Part shown: positions 53,892-63,868 of the stretch, piece by piece
Numbering within the stretch: the first letter of the stretch is position 1
How the letters are laid out: each line of letters begins with the position of its first letter
Assembly: GCF_900143545.1 (NCBI RefSeq)
Contig: NZ_FREV01000007.1
Span: forward strand, 124,001-188,000
Direction of reading: 5' to 3'
Source of the DNA: Loktanella sp. Alg231-35
Lineage (GTDB): Bacteria > Pseudomonadota > Alphaproteobacteria > Rhodobacterales > Rhodobacteraceae
DNA length: 64,000 nucleotides
Position numbers and translations under genes: made by a program
Notes under the pieces: model-generated
What the model saw: the letters and a program-made list of their open reading frames with translations, nothing else
Told to the model about the DNA's origin: nothing
The model's database searches: none

Positions 53892-55304
53892 ATGACGATG
53901 TTTGGTGTATATAAGGGTGCTGCTGCGGCTGTGTTTGCAACAGCGCTTGCGACGGGGGCGTATGCCCAAGACGTCCAAACAAAACAATACGATGACGGCG
54001 GCGTCTACGAAGGCACCTTCCTTGACGGAAAGCAGCATGGCACCGGCACATACCGTCTTCCCAATGGATATGAATACACCGGCGAATGGGTCGAGGGCGA
54101 GATTCGCGGCCAAGGCATGGCGCGATTCCCCAATGGATCCGTCTACGAGGGCGCCTTTGTTGCAGGCAAACCCGAAGGTCAGGGTCGAATCACATTTTCC
54201 GATGGTGGCACCTTTGAAGGCGAATGGGTCGACGGCAATATCACCGGCCAAGGCACGGCTACTTATGCCAACGGTGTCGTCTACGCAGGCGAATTCCGCA
54301 ATGCGATGCACAATGGCACCGGCACCATGACCAGCCCCGGCGGCTATGTTTATGAGGGTGACTGGATCAACGGCGCCAAAGAAGGCGACGGCAAGATCAC
54401 CTATCCTGATGGCGCGATCTACGAAGGCACGCTGAAAGCAGGCGAACGTGATGGCATCGGCACGCTGACGATGGCCGATGGTCTGATCTATAGCGGTGCG
54501 TGGGTGGATGGCGAAATTGAGGGGGTCGGCACCCTGACCCAACCCAATGGCGATATCTTTGAAGGTGAGCTTGTCTCTGGACGCCGCGAAGGCGAAGGCA
54601 GTGTGACTTATGCCAATGGCGATACCTACGCCGGCGCATTCGTCAATGACCGCCGTCATGGCACGGGCACATTCCAAGGCACAGATGGTTACGTCTATGT
54701 GGGTGAATGGGTCGAGGGCCAGATCGAAGGCAACGGTGAAGTCACCTACCCTGATGGATCAAATTATGTGGGCACATTCGCCAATGATCTGGCTGATGGC
54801 ACAGGCACAATCACCTATCCTGACGGCTCCACCTATGCGGGCGACTGGGAAAACGGTGTGATCAACGGTGTGGGTGTGGCCACTTACATCAACGGGCTTG
54901 TCTATGAAGGCGAGTTCCAGAACGCCAAGAACCACGGTCAAGGCACAATGACCTATGCAGATGGCTATGTGTACGAAGGCCAATGGTCCGAGGGGCAGCG
55001 CAACGGTTTGGGCCGTGCGACCTATGCCGATGGCACGGTTTATGTTGGTGAATTCCTTAACGGCCAGCGTAGCGGCAATGGCGAAATCACTTTGCCAGAC
55101 GGCTTTAACTACGTTGGCGCATGGCAAGACGGCGAAATTAGCGGCGATGGCGTTGCGACCTATGCCAATGGTGATGTCTATGATGGCAGCTTTGTCAGCG
55201 GTCGCCGCGAAGGCGAAGGCACAATGCGGTTTGCCACTGGGCAGGAAAGCGTCGGCATCTGGTCAGACGGTGCGCTTGTGTCTGAAACGAACCAAGACAA
55301 CTAA
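53892..55304 (+). CDS. Secreted MORN-repeat protein (18 full repeats)
   Basis: A 470-residue protein with a Sec signal peptide (VFATALATGAYAQ) followed by 18 consecutive MORN repeats of exactly 23 residues (typified by DGYVYEGQWSEGQRNGLGRATYA) and a partial nineteenth. MORN arrays form elongated beta-hairpin rods that bind proteins or lipids. The protein is very acidic and has no other domain. GGAGAG precedes the ATG at 53892. A strong terminator follows, so it is monocistronic. The function in bacteria is open; export suggests a periplasmic or surface scaffold. Confidence 0.93.
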   Translation: MTMFGVYKGAAAAVFATALATGAYAQDVQTKQYDDGGVYEGTFLDGKQHGTGTYRLPNGYEYTGEWVEGEIRGQGMARFPNGSVYEGAFVAGKPEGQGRITFSDGGTFEGEWVDGNITGQGTATYANGVVYAGEFRNAMHNGTGTMTSPGGYVYEGDWINGAKEGDGKITYPDGAIYEGTLKAGERDGIGTLTMADGLIYSGAWVDGEIEGVGTLTQPNGDIFEGELVSGRREGEGSVTYANGDTYAGAFVNDRRHGTGTFQGTDGYVYVGEWVEGQIEGNGEVTYPDGSNYVGTFANDLADGTGTITYPDGSTYAGDWENGVINGVGVATYINGLVYEGEFQNAKNHGQGTMTYADGYVYEGQWSEGQRNGLGRATYADGTVYVGEFLNGQRSGNGEITLPDGFNYVGAWQDGEISGDGVATYANGDVYDGSFVSGRREGEGTMRFATGQESVGIWSDGALVSETNQDN

Positions 55305-55328
55305 CCCAACCGTCTCAGTTCATTCAAA

Positions 55329-55357
55329 AAGGCCGGTCAGAGTGACCGGCCTTTTTT
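55329..55357 (+). terminator. Rho-independent terminator of the MORN gene
   Basis: An 11-bp perfect stem (55329-55339 and 55343-55353) with a GAG loop, followed by a T run to 55357. Confidence 0.92.
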
Positions 55358-55436
55358 GTTGCCTGCCTGAAACAAGTTCCCCGGCATCCAGATGTGCCAG
55401 CCAATCCGTTGCAAACCCAAATGGGCGAAGGATGCC

Positions 55437-56099
55437 TCACCAGCTGATCGCCTCGCCTGCGTAGTCAAAGAAACTGCCTGATTGGTCAGGTGTCAGATCG
55501 GCGATCACCGAAAGCAGGTTCGTTGCGGCCTGCGTTGCTGGCACAGTTGGATGGCGCCCGACGTAGTTAGCGGTAAAAGGTGTTTCAACCGTTCCAGGAT
55601 GCAAGGCCACGCAAATGGATTGTTTGTGAGATCGGCCCAGCTCAATCGCCGCCCCATGTATGATTTGGTTGAGCGCGGCCTTGGAGGCGCGGTAGGAATG
55701 CCAACCGCCAACCTTGTTGTCTCCGATTGAGCCGACCCGCGCAGATAACGTGGCAACGACGCTGCGACGATCTTTGGGCAAGAGTTCCGCAGCATGGCGC
55801 AAGATCAGCGCCGGGCCGATTGTATTGACTGAGAACACACGCGCCATCTCGTCTGGTTTGATCGCTGAAAGGCTTTTCTCGGGAGTGCCCCAAAGCGGGG
55901 CAAGAATGCCCAAGGCCACGAAGATCAGATCGAACGGGGCCGTCATCCCGGACATCGCGCGCTCTACCGAGGCCGCATTGCCAACGTCAAAGCCATCAAC
56001 CGAGCGTGACAGGCCGGTGACATCCCACTTGTCCTGTGCAAGCTGCGCGGCAACGGCTGATCCGATTCCACCGCTTGCTCCGATCACCAATGCACGCAT
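55437..56099 (-). CDS. Short-chain dehydrogenase/reductase
   Basis: A 220-residue SDR with the NAD(P)-binding GASGGIGSAVA, the catalytic YRASK (tyrosine and lysine) and a preceding LSARVGSIGDN serine region. It resembles C-factor/CsgA-like SDRs; the substrate is unknown. AGGGAG precedes the ATG at 56099. The gene is divergent from the leuA leader. Confidence 0.88.
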   Translation of the reverse strand: MRALVIGASGGIGSAVAAQLAQDKWDVTGLSRSVDGFDVGNAASVERAMSGMTAPFDLIFVALGILAPLWGTPEKSLSAIKPDEMARVFSVNTIGPALILRHAAELLPKDRRSVVATLSARVGSIGDNKVGGWHSYRASKAALNQIIHGAAIELGRSHKQSICVALHPGTVETPFTANYVGRHPTVPATQAATNLLSVIADLTPDQSGSFFDYAGEAISW

Positions 56100-56243
56100 G
56101 CCAATCTCCCTTGCCTCTGCCGAGATAGTGCCCGCATTGGCAATAACAAGGCAGCCATCACCCAAACACAAGATGTCAAATTACTGCGATGCTACGCGCA
56201 TTATACTCTTTTCAACACGGTTTTCGGCAGTATAGTCGCGCAC

Positions 56244-56324
56244 ATGATGAACCGCGCACATATCACAGACACAGCCTCCACAGGGCTGCTTCTGCGCGAC
56301 CTTCTACTTCTTAGCAGCCTCTGA
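56244..56324 (+). CDS. leuL: Leucine-rich leader peptide of leuA
   Basis: A 26-codon reading frame starting ATGATG and ending TGA encodes a peptide whose second half is LLLRDLLLLSSL, with 8 leucines. This is the signature of a leucine attenuation leader. TATAGT at 56231-56236 could be a -10 element, placing the transcript start at or near the ATG, and there is no ribosome binding site, so the peptide may be read from a leaderless mRNA. The frame was too short for ordinary gene calling. Confidence 0.78.
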   Translation: MMNRAHITDTASTGLLLRDLLLLSSL

Positions 56325-56390
56325 GCGTGCCAACGGGCGCGACCGCTCAGAGGGTCTAACGCGCCAATTTACATGCTAAGAACCTAAGGA
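56308..56390 (+). promoter_or_regulatory. leuA leader RNA structures (attenuator / translation switch)
   Basis: TTCTTAGC (56308-56315), inside the leucine codon run, is perfectly complementary to GCTAAGAA (56375-56382), which abuts the leuA ribosome binding site CCTAAGGA (56383-56390). Between them, CCTCTGAGCG (56318-56327) pairs with CGCTCAGAGG (56344-56353). GGCGCG (56336-56341) could instead pair with CGCGCC (56360-56365). No T run follows, so translation control or a weak terminator is as likely as classical termination. Confidence 0.6.
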
Positions 56391-56398
56391 ATTCCAAA

Positions 56399-57958
56399 AT
56401 GACCAAATCGAACCAAGTGTTGATTTTCGACACAACCCTGCGCGACGGTGAGCAATCGCCGGGTGCCACAATGACCCATGACGAGAAACTGGAAATCGCC
56501 GAGATGCTGGACGACATGGGTGTCGACATCATCGAGGCAGGGTTTCCTATCGCGTCCGAGGGCGATTTCAACGCAGTCAGCGAAATTGCAAAGCTGTCCA
56601 AATCGGCCACGATCTGTGGTTTGGCCCGTGCCAACTACAAAGATATCGACCGCTGCTGGGAGGCCGTGAAACACGCCAAATCACCGCGCATCCACACCTT
56701 TATCGGCACATCGCCGCTGCACCGCGCCATCCCAAACTTGAATATGGATGAGATGGCCGAGCGTATTCATGACACGGTCACCCACGCCCGCAACTTGTGC
56801 GACAACGTGCAATGGTCGCCGATGGATGCGACCCGGACCGAGTGGGATTATCTGTGTCGTGTGGTTGAGATTGCGATCAAAGCAGGGGCCACAACGATCA
56901 ATATTCCTGATACCGTTGGATATACCGCCCCCGTCGAAAGCGCTGATCTGATCCGCAATCTGATTGCCACCGTGCCCGGTGCAGACAACGTGATCTTTGC
57001 CACCCACTGCCACAATGACCTGGGCATGGCGACAGCCAACTCGCTGGCCGCCGTTGAAGGTGGCGCGCGACAGATCGAATGCACAATCAACGGACTGGGC
57101 GAACGCGCGGGCAACACCGCACTGGAAGAGGTCGTGATGGCCCTGAAGGTGCGCAGTGATATCATGCCCTACACGACCAAAATCGACACCCGCAAGATCA
57201 TGAATATCTCGCGCCGTGTGGCGACAGTTTCTGGATTTGCGGTGCAGTTCAACAAGGCGATTGTTGGTAAGAATGCTTTCGCCCACGAAAGCGGTATTCA
57301 TCAGGACGGCATGTTGAAAAACCGCGAGACATTCGAGGTCATGAAGCCTGAGGATGTCGGGCTGTCTGGGACGTCTTTGCCATTGGGGAAACACTCGGGT
57401 CGGGCTGCGCTACGCGCGAAACTGGCCGAGCTGGGCTTTGACATGGCTGACAATCAGCTCAACGATGTCTTTGTGCGGTTCAAGGATCTGGCTGATCGTA
57501 AGAAGGAAGTCTTTGACGATGACTTGATGGCGTTGGTGTCCCAGAACGACACCGACGAGGATCGGTTAAAGCTGAAATCTCTGCGTGTGGTTTGCGGCAC
57601 GGACGGGCCGCAACAGGCCGATATGGTGATGGAAGTTGACGGTGCCGATGTTGAAACATCGGCCACGGGTGACGGACCGGTCGATGCCACTTTCAACGCG
57701 GTGAAGGCGATCTTTGCCCATGGTGCGCGGCTGCAACTGTATCAGGTGAGCGCGGTCACCGAGGGCACAGACGCACAGGCGACGGTCTCTGTCAGGATGG
57801 AAGAAGACGGGCGCATTGCCACTGGCCAATCTGCCGATACTGACACCGTTGTTGCCAGCGCCAAGGCCTATATCAACGCCTTGAATCGCTTGCTGGTACG
57901 ACGTGAACAATCAGAGCCTGGGTACGATACCAAGGGCGTCAGCTACAAAGACACCTGA
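56399..57958 (+). CDS. leuA: 2-isopropylmalate synthase
   Basis: A 519-residue enzyme condensing acetyl-CoA and 2-oxoisovalerate, the committed step of leucine synthesis. Motifs include FDTTLRDGEQSPGATM at the start, the metal-binding THCHNDLGMATANSL, and HESGIHQDGML; the C-terminal third is the allosteric LeuA domain for leucine feedback. It is preceded by a leucine-rich leader peptide, giving a second layer of leucine control, and followed by a terminator. Confidence 0.97.
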   Translation: MTKSNQVLIFDTTLRDGEQSPGATMTHDEKLEIAEMLDDMGVDIIEAGFPIASEGDFNAVSEIAKLSKSATICGLARANYKDIDRCWEAVKHAKSPRIHTFIGTSPLHRAIPNLNMDEMAERIHDTVTHARNLCDNVQWSPMDATRTEWDYLCRVVEIAIKAGATTINIPDTVGYTAPVESADLIRNLIATVPGADNVIFATHCHNDLGMATANSLAAVEGGARQIECTINGLGERAGNTALEEVVMALKVRSDIMPYTTKIDTRKIMNISRRVATVSGFAVQFNKAIVGKNAFAHESGIHQDGMLKNRETFEVMKPEDVGLSGTSLPLGKHSGRAALRAKLAELGFDMADNQLNDVFVRFKDLADRKKEVFDDDLMALVSQNDTDEDRLKLKSLRVVCGTDGPQQADMVMEVDGADVETSATGDGPVDATFNAVKAIFAHGARLQLYQVSAVTEGTDAQATVSVRMEEDGRIATGQSADTDTVVASAKAYINALNRLLVRREQSEPGYDTKGVSYKDT

Positions 57959-57984
57959 CAAATCCAGACGAGTCATCATTGCCA

Positions 57985-58016
57985 GGGCGGTCCATGAATT
58001 GGGCCGCCCCTTTTTT
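57985..58016 (+). terminator. Rho-independent terminator of leuA
   Basis: GGGCGGTCC (57985-57993) pairs with GGGCCGCCC (58001-58009) with one G-T pair and a 7-base loop, followed by C and six T. It is 26 bases after the leuA stop. Confidence 0.9.
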
Positions 58017-59312
<1,296 letters not shown>

Positions 59313-59339
59313 CCCCGTCAGCGAGGGAAGACCCGCCCC

Positions 59340-60263
59340 TTGGCACGCGACAAGAACAGCGAAGATTTCGTCGGCCCGATCCGCAGGTTGCTGGTCGGGG
59401 TTTTGGTGTTGGCGTTGCTCGCTTTGTTCATGATCTGGCGGATTGACAGCCCACGTACCGAGCGGTTGCGCACCGCCGCCGTCGATGCCGTAGTACCATC
59501 ATTCGACTGGGCGATGGCCCCGATCACCGGTGCGGCCAATCTGATCAGCGACTTTCAAAGCTACCAGCAACTGCGCATTCAGAACCAGGAATTGCGCCGC
59601 GAGTTGCAACAGATGAAAGCCTGGAAAGAGGCCGCCGTGCAGTTGGGTCAGGAAAACGCCAAGCTTCTCGATCTCAACAACGTCAGCCTTGATCCACAAC
59701 TGACTTATGTCACCGGAGTGGTGATCACCGACAGCGGCTCGCCATTTCGGCAATCCGTTCTGGTGAATGTGGGTGCGCGCGATGGTATCGTTGATGGCTG
59801 GCCTACAATGGATGGGATCGGCCTTGTGGGTCGCATTGCCGGTGTTGGGCAAAACACCAGTCGGGTGATGCTGCTTACCGATACATCCAGCCGCATTCCC
59901 GTGACGATCCAACCATCCGGCGAGCGTGCCATTCTGGCAGGAGACAATACACTGTCACCACCGATGGAGTTTTTGGAGGACGAAGCCCTCGTCCGTCCGG
60001 GCGACAGGGTAGTGTCTTCGGGCGATGGTGGTGTGTTCCCTGCCGATCTGCTGGTCGGTCAAGTGGCCCTTGGCACTGACGGTCGGCTGCGCGTGCGATT
60101 GGCCGCAGATTACCAGCGTTTGGAATTTCTGCGCGTGCTGCGTTCGCAGCCACATGAAGAGATCGGCGATCCCGGTAACCTACTTGCCCCCGAGGCCGAG
60201 TTCTTTGGCCCCGCTACCCTGAACCCTGCGACTTTGAGCACATCAGGTCTGGGCGATGGCTGA
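59340..60263 (+). CDS. mreC: Rod-shape determining protein MreC
   Basis: A 307-residue protein with one N-terminal membrane helix (LLVGVLVLALLALFMIW), a coiled coil (about residues 75-115, LRIQNQELRRELQQMK) and the MreC beta-barrel domain with GRIAGVGQNTSRVMLLTD. It links MreB to PBP2 in the periplasm. The start appears to be TTG at 59340, with GAGGGA about 12 bases upstream. It overlaps mreD by 8 bases. Confidence 0.94.
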   Translation: MARDKNSEDFVGPIRRLLVGVLVLALLALFMIWRIDSPRTERLRTAAVDAVVPSFDWAMAPITGAANLISDFQSYQQLRIQNQELRRELQQMKAWKEAAVQLGQENAKLLDLNNVSLDPQLTYVTGVVITDSGSPFRQSVLVNVGARDGIVDGWPTMDGIGLVGRIAGVGQNTSRVMLLTDTSSRIPVTIQPSGERAILAGDNTLSPPMEFLEDEALVRPGDRVVSSGDGGVFPADLLVGQVALGTDGRLRVRLAADYQRLEFLRVLRSQPHEEIGDPGNLLAPEAEFFGPATLNPATLSTSGLGDG

Positions 60264-60795
60264 GCGCGCGGACACTCATATTTGGATGCACCGGGGGCTT
60301 TTTGCGCTGCTTGCCTTTGCCATCATCGTGGTTCAACTTGTCCCGCTGGACATGCGCCCGTCCGTTTGGGCCGGTCCTGATCTGTTGCTCGCTGTCACTT
60401 TGGTCTGGATCGCGCGCAAACCCAAATACCTACCGGTCCCGGTCATCGCAGGGTTCTTTTTGATGGCGGACTTTCTGTTCATGCGGCCTCCGGGCCTTTG
60501 GCCCGCGCTGGTGGTTGTCCTGACCGAGATCATCCGCCGCCAGCACCGGGACTTCCGCAACATGCAGCTTCTGGTGGAATGGGGCACAGTTGCAATCGGG
60601 ATTATTGGCATCACGCTGGCGAACCGATTGGTTCTGGCCATCGTCGTGGCACCGCAAGCCCCCTTGGCCCTGACATTGACCGAGATGGTCGCAACGATCC
60701 TTGTGTATCCAGTCGTTGTTATTTTGGCCCATTACATCTTCGGAGTGACACGTTCCGCCCCCGGCGAAGTGGGCAAGAAAGGGCAACGCCTATGA
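60256..60795 (+). CDS. mreD: Rod-shape determining protein MreD
   Basis: A 179-residue membrane protein with about five helices in the position of MreD. It includes PSVWAGPDLLLAVTLVWIARKP and ends in a short basic tail. It belongs to the elongasome with MreC and RodA. It overlaps mreC and, by ATGA, the pbp2 gene. Confidence 0.9.
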   Translation: MAERADTHIWMHRGLFALLAFAIIVVQLVPLDMRPSVWAGPDLLLAVTLVWIARKPKYLPVPVIAGFFLMADFLFMRPPGLWPALVVVLTEIIRRQHRDFRNMQLLVEWGTVAIGIIGITLANRLVLAIVVAPQAPLALTLTEMVATILVYPVVVILAHYIFGVTRSAPGEVGKKGQRL

Positions 60796-62732
60796 AACGC
60801 CCCGCCAAGGAAATCATCGAAAGCAACCGCATGATCAGCCGCCGCGCGCTGGTTGTCGGTGGTGCGCAGCTGGGCATCATGGGGGTGCTTGGGTGGCGGT
60901 TGCAATCTATGCAGGTTGAACAAGCTGACCAGTTCCGCCTGCTGGCGGAGGAGAACCGGATCAACATCCGCCTTCTTCCTCCTGCACGTGGTCTGATCTT
61001 TGACCGCAATGGCATGCCCATTGCAGATAATGAGCAGAACTACCGTGTCGTCATGGTCCGCGAGGATGCAGGTGATGTGGGCGATGTGCTCACCAAACTG
61101 ACAGAAATTGTCGATATCGATCCCGATGATTTGGCCCGCGCCATGCAGGAAATGCAGCGCCGCTCGCCCTTTGTGCCTGTCACCATCGCCGATCGCCTGT
61201 CATGGGAGGACGTGGCCGAGATCAACCTCAACACCCCTGCCCTGCCTGGCATTCAGGCCGAAGTCGGGTTGAGCCGCGTCTACCCCTTAGGCGCTGATCT
61301 GGCCCATGTTGTCGGCTATGTCGGCCCGGTCAGCGATTATGACCTCAGCCGGATCGATGACCCGGATCCGCTTCTGCAGATTCCGAAATTTCAGATCGGC
61401 AAAAGTGGCGCTGAAAACAAGCTCGAACAGAGCCTGCGCGGCAGTGCTGGCACGCGCCGCATCGAGGTGAACGCCGCCGGGCGCATCATGCGCGAGCTCG
61501 ACCGTCAGGAAGGTGATCCCGGCAAGGACGTCCAACTGACCATCGACAGCCGTTTGCAAAGCTATGTGCAGGCCCGACTTGAGGGTGAATCTGCTGGTGC
61601 TGTTGTGATTGATCTTGAGAACGGTGATCTGCGCGCGGTGGCCTCTGCCCCGACATTTGACCCAAACCTCTTTGTGCGCGGCATTTCAACGACTGACTGG
61701 AACGCGCTGAATGCGGATAAGTACCGCCCGCTTGCTGCCAAGGCCGTACAGGGCACCTATCCGCCCGGCTCTACCTTCAAGATGATTACGGCGATGGCGG
61801 CAATGGAAGACGGTGTCGTTGCGGCGGATGAAACTGTCTATTGCCCCGGCTTTACGGATGTTTTCAACATCCGTTTCCACTGCTGGAAACGTGGCGGGCA
61901 TGGCAACATTAACCTGCATGAAAGCCTCAAACAAAGCTGCGACTGTTACTATTATGAAATTGCCCAACGCGTCGGCATCGACAAGATGGCGGAGATGGCG
62001 CGCAAACTGGGTCTTGGTGTGCGCCATGATTTGCCGCTGTCGGCTGTGGCCTCGGGGCTTGCACCTGACAAGCAGTGGAAATCCGAAGTGCATGGCGAAG
62101 ACTGGCGGATCGGCGATACGGTCAACGCGTCGATCGGTCAGGGATATGTGCTGGCCTCACCCCTGCAATTGGCCGTTATGACGGCCCGATTGGCAACAGG
62201 GCGTGTCGTGACACCGCGCCTTGTGCGGTTGATTGACGGTGTGGAGCAGCCCAGCGGTCTGGGCGAAAGCCTTGGTATCAATGAAAACACACTACGTCGG
62301 GTGCGGGCCTCAATGACGGATGTGTGCAATCACAGACGCGGCACGGCGTACCGTTCCCGGATCCTCGCAGAAGATCATAAGATGGCCGGGAAGACGGGCA
62401 CCAGTCAGGTGCGTCGGATTACACCCGAAGAGCGCGCCGCAGGTGTCACCAAGAACGAGGATCTGCCTTGGGAGCGCCGCGACCATGCGCTTTTTGTGGG
62501 TTTTGCACCACTCGACAATCCGCGCTATGCCGTGTCGGTCGTCGTAGAACACGGTGGTGGCGGATCGCGGGCTGCGGCACCCATCGCGCGTGATATCATG
62601 TTGCAGGCCCAATACGGTGGCCCACCGCCACTTGAAGCCTACCCCGCCGGTATTCGCGACCAGATTGCAGCACAACAAAAACGGATCGCAGAGCGCGTAC
62701 CGGAAGGCGCCAATGGGCAAAGTCGCGCATGA
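60792..62732 (+). CDS. mrdA: Penicillin-binding protein 2 (elongation transpeptidase)
   Basis: A 646-residue class B PBP: a short cytoplasmic end, one anchor helix (RALVVGGAQLGIMGVLGW), a dimerisation/pedestal domain and the transpeptidase with the SxxK motif PGSTFKM, the SxN-equivalent SCD and KTGTSQ. It crosslinks side-wall peptidoglycan with RodA. The ATG at 60792 overlaps mreD; the open frame from 60498 is not coding. Confidence 0.96.
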   Translation: MKRPAKEIIESNRMISRRALVVGGAQLGIMGVLGWRLQSMQVEQADQFRLLAEENRINIRLLPPARGLIFDRNGMPIADNEQNYRVVMVREDAGDVGDVLTKLTEIVDIDPDDLARAMQEMQRRSPFVPVTIADRLSWEDVAEINLNTPALPGIQAEVGLSRVYPLGADLAHVVGYVGPVSDYDLSRIDDPDPLLQIPKFQIGKSGAENKLEQSLRGSAGTRRIEVNAAGRIMRELDRQEGDPGKDVQLTIDSRLQSYVQARLEGESAGAVVIDLENGDLRAVASAPTFDPNLFVRGISTTDWNALNADKYRPLAAKAVQGTYPPGSTFKMITAMAAMEDGVVAADETVYCPGFTDVFNIRFHCWKRGGHGNINLHESLKQSCDCYYYEIAQRVGIDKMAEMARKLGLGVRHDLPLSAVASGLAPDKQWKSEVHGEDWRIGDTVNASIGQGYVLASPLQLAVMTARLATGRVVTPRLVRLIDGVEQPSGLGESLGINENTLRRVRASMTDVCNHRRGTAYRSRILAEDHKMAGKTGTSQVRRITPEERAAGVTKNEDLPWERRDHALFVGFAPLDNPRYAVSVVVEHGGGGSRAAAPIARDIMLQAQYGGPPPLEAYPAGIRDQIAAQQKRIAERVPEGANGQSRA

Positions 62733-63868
62733 GCTATCTTGAGTATAACACCAAATATGTCCCCACCGGGCTGCGCAAGATCCTGCACTTGAACTGGCCG
62801 ATCATCATGCTGCTGATTGCGGTGGCCTCTGCCGGTTTCCTGATGCTTTATTCGGTTGCCGGCGGATCAACGACGCCTTGGGCCGAGCCGCAATTCAAAC
62901 GCTTCATTCTGGGCATTTGCCTGATGCTGGTCGTGGCCATGGTGCCTATCTGGTTTTGGCGCAACATGGCTTTTGTCGCTTATGGCGGTTCGCTGTTGTT
63001 GCTGCTTGGGGTCGAATTTTTCGGCGAGGTGCGCATGGGGGCGCAGCGCTGGATTGATCTGGGGTTCATGCGGCTGCAACCGTCCGAGCTGACCAAAATC
63101 ACGTTGGTGATGTTTCTAGCGGCCTATTACGACTGGCTGCCCAACAAGAAAACCTCGCACCCCTTATGGGTCGCCCTGCCCGTCCTTTTCATTCTGGCTC
63201 CTACGATGCTGGTTCTAAGCCAGCCCGATCTTGGCACCGCCTTGCTGCTGCTTTTTGGAGGGGCCACGGTAATGTTTCTGGCGGGCGTGCATTGGGCTTA
63301 TTTTGGCACCGTGGTCAGCCTTGGTGTGGGTGCAATTGTCGCCGTATTTCAAAGCCGGGGAACGACTTGGCAGCTATTGAAAGACTATCAATATCGGCGC
63401 ATTGATACCTTCCTTGACCCCGCAAATGACCCGCTTGGCGCGGGCTATCACATCACCCAAGCAAAGATTGCCTTGGGTTCGGGCGGCTGGACCGGACGCG
63501 GCTTTATGCAAGGCACGCAATCGCGTTTGAACTTTCTGCCCGAGAAACACACCGATTTCATCTTCACGACGCTGGCCGAAGAGTTTGGCTTTGTCGGCGC
63601 GATCACCTTGCTCACCCTCTATTTGTTGATCGTGTTCTTCTGCGTCGCGTCAGCGCTTAGCAATCGCGACCGTTTTGCCGCTCTCCTGACCTTGGGCATC
63701 GCCACGACATTCTTTTTGTTCTTTGCGGTGAATATGGCCATGGTGACAGGACTGGCCCCTGTTGTGGGTGTGCCGCTTCCGCTGGTCAGCTACGGTGGTT
63801 CTGCCATGCTTGTTCTTCTTGTCGCCTTTGGTCTGGTCCAAAGCGCCCATGTCCATAGGCCGCGTTAA
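62729..63868 (+). CDS. rodA: Rod-shape SEDS glycosyltransferase RodA
   Basis: A 379-residue SEDS-family polymerase with about ten helices that makes glycan strands for cell elongation with PBP2. Family markers include the GAQRWIDLGFMRLQPSEL region, PDLGTALLL, and the C-terminal GVPLPLVSYGGSAML. It overlaps pbp2 by ATGA and the next gene by TAATG. Confidence 0.96.
   Translation: MSYLEYNTKYVPTGLRKILHLNWPIIMLLIAVASAGFLMLYSVAGGSTTPWAEPQFKRFILGICLMLVVAMVPIWFWRNMAFVAYGGSLLLLLGVEFFGEVRMGAQRWIDLGFMRLQPSELTKITLVMFLAAYYDWLPNKKTSHPLWVALPVLFILAPTMLVLSQPDLGTALLLLFGGATVMFLAGVHWAYFGTVVSLGVGAIVAVFQSRGTTWQLLKDYQYRRIDTFLDPANDPLGAGYHITQAKIALGSGGWTGRGFMQGTQSRLNFLPEKHTDFIFTTLAEEFGFVGAITLLTLYLLIVFFCVASALSNRDRFAALLTLGIATTFFLFFAVNMAMVTGLAPVVGVPLPLVSYGGSAMLVLLVAFGLVQSAHVHRPR

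Noticed and set aside
53826..54677. 283-codon open frame antisense to the MORN gene
   Set aside because: The regular 69-base repeat keeps an antisense frame open by periodicity. The product has no recognised motif and the sense frame is clearly real.
53980..55240. 69-base periodicity as a CRISPR or tandem DNA repeat
   Set aside because: The repeats are diverged at DNA level, in frame, and encode MORN motifs.
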